Shown here one piece after another: positions 44,810-50,055 of a stretch of 50,055 bases of DNA (the stretch's first letter is position 1; each line of letters opens with the position of its first letter). Below the pieces are notes generated by a model. The model saw only the letters and a program-made list of their open reading frames with translations. It searched no databases and was not told where the DNA came from. A program made the position numbers and the translations under genes. Source of the stretch: Bacteroidales bacterium (GTDB lineage: Bacteria; Bacteroidota; Bacteroidia; Bacteroidales; F082). Location: positions 1-50,055 of the forward strand of contig JANJXG010000056.1 of assembly GCA_024709145.1 (NCBI GenBank). The letters run 5' to 3'.

Positions 44810-46363
44810 TTACCAGTTCAGATAATGGATGGTGTAGTTGTCTTGTATGTAGCTGGCTATCACTGTTTTTCTACCTTGCTCGGCATCTTTAACGCTGGTA
44901 AAGGCGTTCGAGGTGCGGTGTCCGCGGTCTGCCATATTCCATCCTGGGTATTTGGTTATCAGCAGGTGATTGAATTCGTAATTGAGGTCGAAATCTTTCT
45001 TTTCCTGATGGATATTTGAAACAAATCCGTGATAGCTTTTCTTGCCAGTGTGTTCTGGGTCGCAATAGCAGGATGAAAATACGAAGTAATATTTTGGGCC
45101 GGCAGCGAGCTCGAGTGGGATCGTCTCGATGGGGCTTTCTTCGGTGTCTTTGATTGGGTCGAGTGTGCAGCGAAAAACACTGCCGATAAGGTTAAAGCAT
45201 ACATCCACACCGGCAATATAGAGATCCAAATCACCATCATTGTCATAATCTCCCCAGCGAGCCACTCCACTACTCACGCCTGGCAGACCTGCAATAACAT
45301 CTTTAAACCCTTTACCATTCATATTTTTGAGCACGATGGTGTAGGGTCTTTCGAGGCTTTCGCCGGTTATCACTACATCAATAAATCCATCGCCGTCAAA
45401 ATCACCTGCATCAAGGCTGGCGTGCATCAGTTGTCGGATGCCCGCGGCGCTGCCTTCGCTAAAATGTGCCGATTTTCCGTTAAGGTAATAACGGGTAGCA
45501 GGCAGTCCGTTTTTTGTCTGACCCGCTATCATGAAATCTGTCAGACCGTCGTTGTTGAAATCAGCACAAACTGCGTCGCTGTGGTAAAGAGGTAAAAAGT
45601 ATTGTTTAGACGCCACAAAGTTGCCGTTTTTCTGAAAGTAAATGTTCGTAATAAGGCCACTATTAGTTTGTCCAGTAAGAAGAATATCCAATAAGCCGTC
45701 GTTGTTGAAGTCGGCCCAGCATGCTTTGCCGTATCGTACTCCTGGCAGGCCACTACTTACCTCGGCCAGTTTTCCCTGGTCATTTCTCAATATTACAGTA
45801 CTCAGGTTTCCTGTTTGATCCTTTCCGCAGATCAAAACATCGGCATCACCATCACGGTCGAAATCTCCAAAAGCAACAGAGCCATCGGCAAGAGCCGGCA
45901 GATTAGCCTGACTTTTCTGAAAAGTACCGTTGCTATTCCTCAGATAAACGCCTGCCTGATAATGGTTTCCATTTGCAATGCCGGTCATTGCCAGGTCTTC
46001 AAGTCCGTCTTTGTTAAAATCAATCACATCCATCCCACCAAAGCTCAGGTCTGGTAAATTTGCCTGCGTGGCAACAAAACTACTTTTAGTTTTCTGCTGG
46101 TGGAAGATGGTTCTGATTTGCGAAGAGTTTGGGCTTATCTCACCGGACGCTACAGGATGAAGTTTGTTTCCGGATGCGATCCAAACTGCCTGAACCTGTG
46201 ACATGCCGGTTCCGGAACGGGGTATTTCAACAAATAACTGAGCTTCAGCGAATTTGTTGCTAAAGATCAGAAAAAACAGAAAAAACAATTGATACCTTGA
46301 AAAGCTGCCTTTCCGGTGCTGAGTGGATTGAGTAGCCAATAGGTTATATTTTTCGTGTTTCAT
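44810..46363 (-). CDS. Secreted FG-GAP/VCBS repeat protein
   Basis: A 517-residue exported protein. After an N-terminal signal (hydrophobic 24-41, EAQ) it has about six repeats of roughly 50 residues with calcium-loop patterns such as DFNKDGLEDLAMTG, DFDRDGDADVLICG, DFNNDGLLDILLTG and DYDNDGDLDLYIAG. These are FG-GAP/VCBS units that form a seven-bladed propeller binding calcium. The last about 130 residues are different and Cys-containing (SSCYCDPEHTG), with no recognised domain and no type IX sorting domain. It lies between the hybrid kinase gene (20 bases) and the helicase gene (51 bases) on the same strand. Confidence 0.87.
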   Translation of the reverse strand: MKHEKYNLLATQSTQHRKGSFSRYQLFFLFFLIFSNKFAEAQLFVEIPRSGTGMSQVQAVWIASGNKLHPVASGEISPNSSQIRTIFHQQKTKSSFVATQANLPDLSFGGMDVIDFNKDGLEDLAMTGIANGNHYQAGVYLRNSNGTFQKSQANLPALADGSVAFGDFDRDGDADVLICGKDQTGNLSTVILRNDQGKLAEVSSGLPGVRYGKACWADFNNDGLLDILLTGQTNSGLITNIYFQKNGNFVASKQYFLPLYHSDAVCADFNNDGLTDFMIAGQTKNGLPATRYYLNGKSAHFSEGSAAGIRQLMHASLDAGDFDGDGFIDVVITGESLERPYTIVLKNMNGKGFKDVIAGLPGVSSGVARWGDYDNDGDLDLYIAGVDVCFNLIGSVFRCTLDPIKDTEESPIETIPLELAAGPKYYFVFSSCYCDPEHTGKKSYHGFVSNIHQEKKDFDLNYEFNHLLITKYPGWNMADRGHRTSNAFTSVKDAEQGRKTVIASYIQDNYTIHYLNW

Positions 46364-46383
46364 GATATTCTGGAGCTTTGCGG

Positions 46384-49155
46384 TTATCGGTTGGCTTTTA
46401 AAAAGAGTTTCATAACCCCGATCACTTTTTCGATACTCAGCGGTTTACTGAGGTAAGAATCGAAGCCTTGACGGATGAATTTTTCTCCTTCATCAGAAAG
46501 AGCAAAGGCCGAAATGGCAATAATCGGCTTTTGGTAGCCTCTTTGCCTTAGTTCCTGCATGGCGCTGATCCCGTCTTTTTCAGGCATTTGTATGTCCATA
46601 AAGACGATGTCGGGCTGGATCTCAAGGGTCATATCAATGGCCAATAAGCCGTTGCTGGCATGGTGTACATTGGTTTTGGTGTAACGAAGCATTCCATTGA
46701 TCAGGTAGAAATTCGTGTCTACATCTTCTGCTATCAACACGTTATAATTACTGAAATCAGGATAGAAATTGTCTTTGTCCGTTGATATGATCTGAGCCGG
46801 TAGCGTGAAATAAAACACAGCCCCTTTGCCCTCGACTGATTCCACCCAAATGGATCCGCCCAGGAGTTGAGTCAGATTTTTCGTGATGGCCAGCCCCAAT
46901 CCTGTTCCGCCAAAAACTCGGGTGTGTGAATCGTCTGCTTGTCTGAATCTCTCAAATATAACTTCAAGTTTTGATTCCGGAATGCCAATACCAGTATCTT
47001 TGACAAAAAACTCATATTTTTCACCTACATGAATCATTCCAAACTCAATTTGGCCTTTTTGAGTGAATTTTGTTGCGTTACTTAGAAGATTGGTTAGAAT
47101 TTGAACGAGCCTCAATTTGTCGGTTGTCATCTCTATTTTTCCCGCTTCTTCCCTGCCGGAAAGCACGAGTCTCACTTCCTGTTTTCCTGCCAGGTCGAGT
47201 TGTTGCCTGAAAGTTTGATACAACTCGTCCAACACAGGGGCAATGCCAAAAGTAGTGTGCTGAATTTTGAGTTCACCGGCTTCAATTTTGGAAATGTCGA
47301 TAATGTCGTTGATAAGGTTGAGCAACAACTTGCCGCTGGAGCGAATCATTTCAATGAAGTCAATTTTTTCTTCAGCTGAGTAGTCATCTGACGAAAGTAG
47401 ATCAGAAAAGCCAAGAATGGCATTCATCGGGGTCCTGATTTCGTGCGACATATTGGCAAGGAAAGCAGACTTGAGCAAATCAGATTCTTCAGCTTTGTTT
47501 TTCGCTTTAACAAGGTCTTGCTCGAAACGTTTATTTTCGGTGATATTTTCCATTACTATCACAAGGCCCATGAAGCCGTTTTCGTCTTTCATCGGGGCGC
47601 CCTTTAATTGAATCCATCGGATTTTGCCAGCTTCACGCAGCCTGAAAGTTTGATCGGGGATACTGCCTTGATATTTGTGGGCATTTTGCCAGAATGACTC
47701 AATGTTTTTCCTGTCTTCGTGGAGTATGTGGCGCAGCCAGGTGCTGTCGGTGAATTCGGTTTCCGGAATTCCGGTTGATAGGGTAAGTCGCTGGTTGAGG
47801 TGAACGATCCTTCCATCCTTATTGGTTACCGCGATGCCAAAAGGAGAGGTGTTGTAAATGGCATTAAGATGTTCCTGGCTCTGCTTGAGTGAGTTGTATG
47901 CAGCCAGATTTTCTTTGATTTGCTCGTTTAGCTGCTGAGTTCGTTCTTCCACCCGGTCTTCGAGTCGCTGATTCATTGCTTTAAGACTCTCGGCATCTTT
48001 TTTCTTTCGAAGAAATGTTCTGAAAAAGAATAATCCTGTCAATACCAAAACGATGATTATTGTACCGAAAATAAGGTTTCTCATTCGGTAGGATTGCTCA
48101 GCAATTTTTAGTTTAAGTATCTCGTTTTCAGAATCAAGTTGTTGGGTTTCGTACCTGATCTGCATCTCGGTGATTTCGTAATTACGACGCTCATTGAAGA
48201 GTGAATCTTTTAGTACGGCAGCCATTTCGGCGAAATGGAGCGCCTGGCTGTCGTTTTTGAGAAGTTTGTAGGTTTCTTTTTGAAGTTTATAATTGTAATG
48301 TAAAACAGAGATGTTGTTGAGTTTAATAGCAAGTGTTTCTGCTTTGCGAAGGTTATCAAGAGCCTGGTTAAGATTTTGCTGATTAAGATATTGCTCTGCC
48401 ATTTGGTTAAGCACAAGCGACTGGCCATATTCATTGTTTGTCTCAGTATATACATCAAGGGCTCTGTTCAGGTAGTCGTAGGCTTCAGCTGGTCGCGACA
48501 GTTTGATCATTACTTTGCCGATGTTGGCATAAATATTGGCAAGTTCCAGTTTGTGGTTGTATTTTTTTCGGATTGCCATCGCGCTGATGTAGAAATCCAA
48601 AGCACGTGTATAGTCCTTAAGATCAGCATGAACCATTCCTATTGCATTTTGTGAATACGCAATTTGCGGTTCATCTCCAAGGTATTCTTTCAAAAAGAGT
48701 GACCTGAAATGATAGTCAAGTGCTTTCTCATATTCATGGTATTCATGGTAAACGCTTCCGATGTTGGCAAGGGTGAAAGCTATTCCTGTACTGTCGTATA
48801 GCTGCTCAAAAAGCTGTAGTGATTCCAGATGTAGTTCAAGGGCTTTTTCAGGTATATTGAGTTTACGGTAACAAACACCTTGTTCATTGAGTAGCTGTGC
48901 TTTCAGTTTTTTATTGCCCAGGGTGTTGGCGAGTGGCATGGCTTCTTTGCCGAGGTTGATGCCCGAAGCAGGATCGATGTTGCGGATACTGCCGACAAGC
49001 TGAATATATAGTTTAAGTTTTTCTTCCCCTGTAAGCACCGTTAATTGTTGTTTTAAACTGTCAACTTTCATGGGTGTGTCTGCTTTCACCGGTAACCAGG
49101 TAAAAATCAGCATGATCAGAGATAAGTTAAAAACTGATTTGATCTGGTGCTTCAT
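46384..49155 (-). CDS. TPR-PAS hybrid sensor histidine kinase
   Basis: A 923-residue membrane kinase: signal (1-25), periplasmic TPR repeats (about 45-320, at least five units with the pattern ALxxxxxxLxxxxxxxxxxxAxxLxNIG), one transmembrane helix (361-378), a coiled coil, a PAS domain (about 425-540: NTSPFGIAVTNKDGRIVHLNQ), HisKA with His571 (NMSHEIRTPMN), HATPase_c (DTGIGIPESK, GGTGLGLAI) and a C-terminal receiver with Asp854 (FMDIQMPEKDG). TPR input domains are common in Bacteroidota hybrid kinases and may bind a periplasmic protein. No DNA-binding output domain is present. The separate receiver gene upstream may be its partner. Confidence 0.93.
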   Translation of the reverse strand: MKHQIKSVFNLSLIMLIFTWLPVKADTPMKVDSLKQQLTVLTGEEKLKLYIQLVGSIRNIDPASGINLGKEAMPLANTLGNKKLKAQLLNEQGVCYRKLNIPEKALELHLESLQLFEQLYDSTGIAFTLANIGSVYHEYHEYEKALDYHFRSLFLKEYLGDEPQIAYSQNAIGMVHADLKDYTRALDFYISAMAIRKKYNHKLELANIYANIGKVMIKLSRPAEAYDYLNRALDVYTETNNEYGQSLVLNQMAEQYLNQQNLNQALDNLRKAETLAIKLNNISVLHYNYKLQKETYKLLKNDSQALHFAEMAAVLKDSLFNERRNYEITEMQIRYETQQLDSENEILKLKIAEQSYRMRNLIFGTIIIVLVLTGLFFFRTFLRKKKDAESLKAMNQRLEDRVEERTQQLNEQIKENLAAYNSLKQSQEHLNAIYNTSPFGIAVTNKDGRIVHLNQRLTLSTGIPETEFTDSTWLRHILHEDRKNIESFWQNAHKYQGSIPDQTFRLREAGKIRWIQLKGAPMKDENGFMGLVIVMENITENKRFEQDLVKAKNKAEESDLLKSAFLANMSHEIRTPMNAILGFSDLLSSDDYSAEEKIDFIEMIRSSGKLLLNLINDIIDISKIEAGELKIQHTTFGIAPVLDELYQTFRQQLDLAGKQEVRLVLSGREEAGKIEMTTDKLRLVQILTNLLSNATKFTQKGQIEFGMIHVGEKYEFFVKDTGIGIPESKLEVIFERFRQADDSHTRVFGGTGLGLAITKNLTQLLGGSIWVESVEGKGAVFYFTLPAQIISTDKDNFYPDFSNYNVLIAEDVDTNFYLINGMLRYTKTNVHHASNGLLAIDMTLEIQPDIVFMDIQMPEKDGISAMQELRQRGYQKPIIAISAFALSDEGEKFIRQGFDSYLSKPLSIEKVIGVMKLFLKANR

Positions 49156-49188
49156 CTGTAAAAACTCCTAAATATAGTGTATAAGGGG

Positions 49189-49196
49189 CAAATATA
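49189..49196 (-). promoter_or_regulatory. Bacteroidota -7 element for the TPR hybrid kinase
   Basis: Minus strand reads TATATTTG, an exact TAnnTTTG match, 33 bases upstream of the kinase ATG, so the kinase can be transcribed independently of the upstream receiver gene. Confidence 0.55.
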
Positions 49197-49286
49197 CAGA
49201 ATTTGTAACGATGTTAAAACAATGCAGTGGAAGTTAAGAAAATGTAGGGATGAAGTTGGAAAAATGTTGTTTAAGGAGGGGTTGGA

Positions 49287-49724
49287 TTATTTTCGCACGA
49301 ATTGCATGATGAGTTCAATGAGCAATTCGGGGTTTACAGGTTTGGTAATGTAACCATCAAAAAGCGCCGTTGACCTGTCAAAAGCAGGATTATCAGTGAA
49401 AGTGCTGAGCGAAATCACAGGTATATCAGGATTGAAAGATTTGATGAGCTCGGTGGCTTCTTTGCCATCCATACCAGGCATGTTAAAATCCATCAGCACA
49501 ACATCGGTTTTGTTTCCGCTGCGGATGTGTTCCAATGCTTTGAATCCACTTTCGGTGTAGTAAATCTGAGTGTTGAGCTTACTCAACATAGCTTTAACCA
49601 AAAGGTAATTTACCCTCAGATCGTCAACCAGCAGGATATGGATCGTTTTGTCGGACGTCCTGGCAGGGTTATCGTTCTTTTCTGAGGCTCGGTGTGGCAT
49701 TGTTAAGGTTAAATTATTATCCAT
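49287..49724 (-). CDS. Single-domain response regulator
   Basis: A 145-residue CheY-like receiver with no output domain. The acidic pair Asp34-Asp35 (LLVDDLRVN), phospho-acceptor Asp79 (VLMDFNMPGMDG) and Lys128 (YITKPV) are present. A polar N-terminal tail of about 25 residues precedes the domain. It could act as a phosphate relay or sink with the TPR hybrid kinase encoded 131 bases downstream, or bind a motility or envelope target. Confidence 0.9.
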   Translation of the reverse strand: MDNNLTLTMPHRASEKNDNPARTSDKTIHILLVDDLRVNYLLVKAMLSKLNTQIYYTESGFKALEHIRSGNKTDVVLMDFNMPGMDGKEATELIKSFNPDIPVISLSTFTDNPAFDRSTALFDGYITKPVNPELLIELIMQFVRK

Positions 49725-49836
49725 AACTTCAATGTATCAATTAGTAAGCCACATTCGTAACCAATTGTTATTTAATACATTGAATTTTATGTCAACAGAA
49801 TGATTGTTTCAAAATTAGAAAGAATTCCTGTAATTG

Positions 49837-49868
49837 GAATATAGCTATAGCGTGCTATAGTTCTATTC
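49837..49868. promoter_or_regulatory. 32-base imperfect dyad upstream of the response regulator
   Basis: GAATATAGCTATAGC and GCTATAGTTCTATTC flank a 2-base centre and match at 13 of 15 positions. It lies 113 bases upstream of the receiver gene start, in an AT-rich stretch with no gene; a dimeric regulator site is plausible. Confidence 0.4.
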
Positions 49869-49975
49869 GTTCACAAATATAAAAAAATTTATCTGCAGAT
49901 CTTTCTAAACATTCAAGAATAGAATGCTTCAGGAGGTATAATATCAGTAGTTGACTGTTGAGGTTGAAGAAGCCG

Positions 49976-50055
49976 TTAGAGGTTTTCGTCGAAATATGTA
50001 ACAATTTTTCTGATTAAATGAGCTCTGTCCTTGCCTCGTACATTGTGTTCATGGC
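49976..50055 (-). CDS. Possible 3' end of a gene cut by the window edge
   Basis: One minus-strand frame is open from the right edge for 25 codons to a TAA at 49976-49978; its end reads RKIVTYFDENL. It is too short to identify and could be chance. The rest of 49725-49975 carries only the dyad described separately. Confidence 0.2.
   Translation of the reverse strand, partial: HEHNVRGKDRAHLIRKIVTYFDENL

Overview
The window reads as chromosomal DNA of a Bacteroidota (Bacteroidetes) bacterium, probably a free-living member of the Bacteroidales/Marinilabiliales type. This is inferred from the gene families: a type IX secretion C-terminal domain on a metallopeptidase, an ECF sigma factor paired with a dual-membrane anti-sigma/beta-barrel protein, LysM/substrate-binding fusions, a Lacal_2735-type small protein and a helicase with HRDC and HTH_40 ends. 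Promoters support it too: several genes have the phylum's -7 element TAnnTTTG just upstream, and Shine-Dalgarno sites are mostly absent. No insertion sequence, phage, CRISPR array or rRNA was seen. Most genes are housekeeping or envelope functions.

Layout. 0.3-1.7 kb: a lipoprotein with two fused solute-binding domains. 1.9-7.2 kb: gap (leftward, own terminator) diverges from a 1373-residue PPDK-like protein that has an unrecognised 875-residue N-terminus and no PEP/pyruvate barrel. 7.3-9.1 kb: lepA with a nearly leaderless start. 9.1-11.3 kb: leftward M28 peptidase and GtrA. 11.3-11.7 kb: a gap with a rightward terminator that no annotated gene explains (candidate small RNA). 11.7-17.1 kb: leftward guaA, a five-LysM substrate-binding protein, a MORN-variant lipoprotein and a DUF1648 protein. 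17.2-23.2 kb: abgT, a hybrid histidine kinase, xseA-xseB and an MBL-fold hydrolase. 23.4-29.1 kb: a small hypothetical, dapA, a secreted M14 carboxypeptidase and pckA, the last two with clear terminators.

29.3-32.6 kb: an envelope-signalling operon made of an ECF sigma factor, a trans-envelope anti-sigma beta-barrel and an LVIVD lipoprotein, closed by a strong hairpin. 32.6-36.1 kb: a small ORF and another beta-barrel protein, acs (leftward) and DoxX. 36.1-38.8 kb: a LexA-like HTH-S24 regulator divergent from a Y-family polymerase (dinB) followed by a translationally coupled acidic 62-residue protein, with three spaced repeats in the shared promoter region; this looks like a local SOS-type module. 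39.0-41.7 kb: a two-gene ABC exporter and pirin. 42.1 kb: tRNA-Pro(CGG). 42.2-49.7 kb: a leftward series of response regulator, TPR-PAS hybrid kinase, FG-GAP repeat protein and PIF1-type helicase.

Starts were moved inward where an internal ATG (or a GTG) matches the family N-terminus. All family assignments come from reading motifs; no database search was possible.
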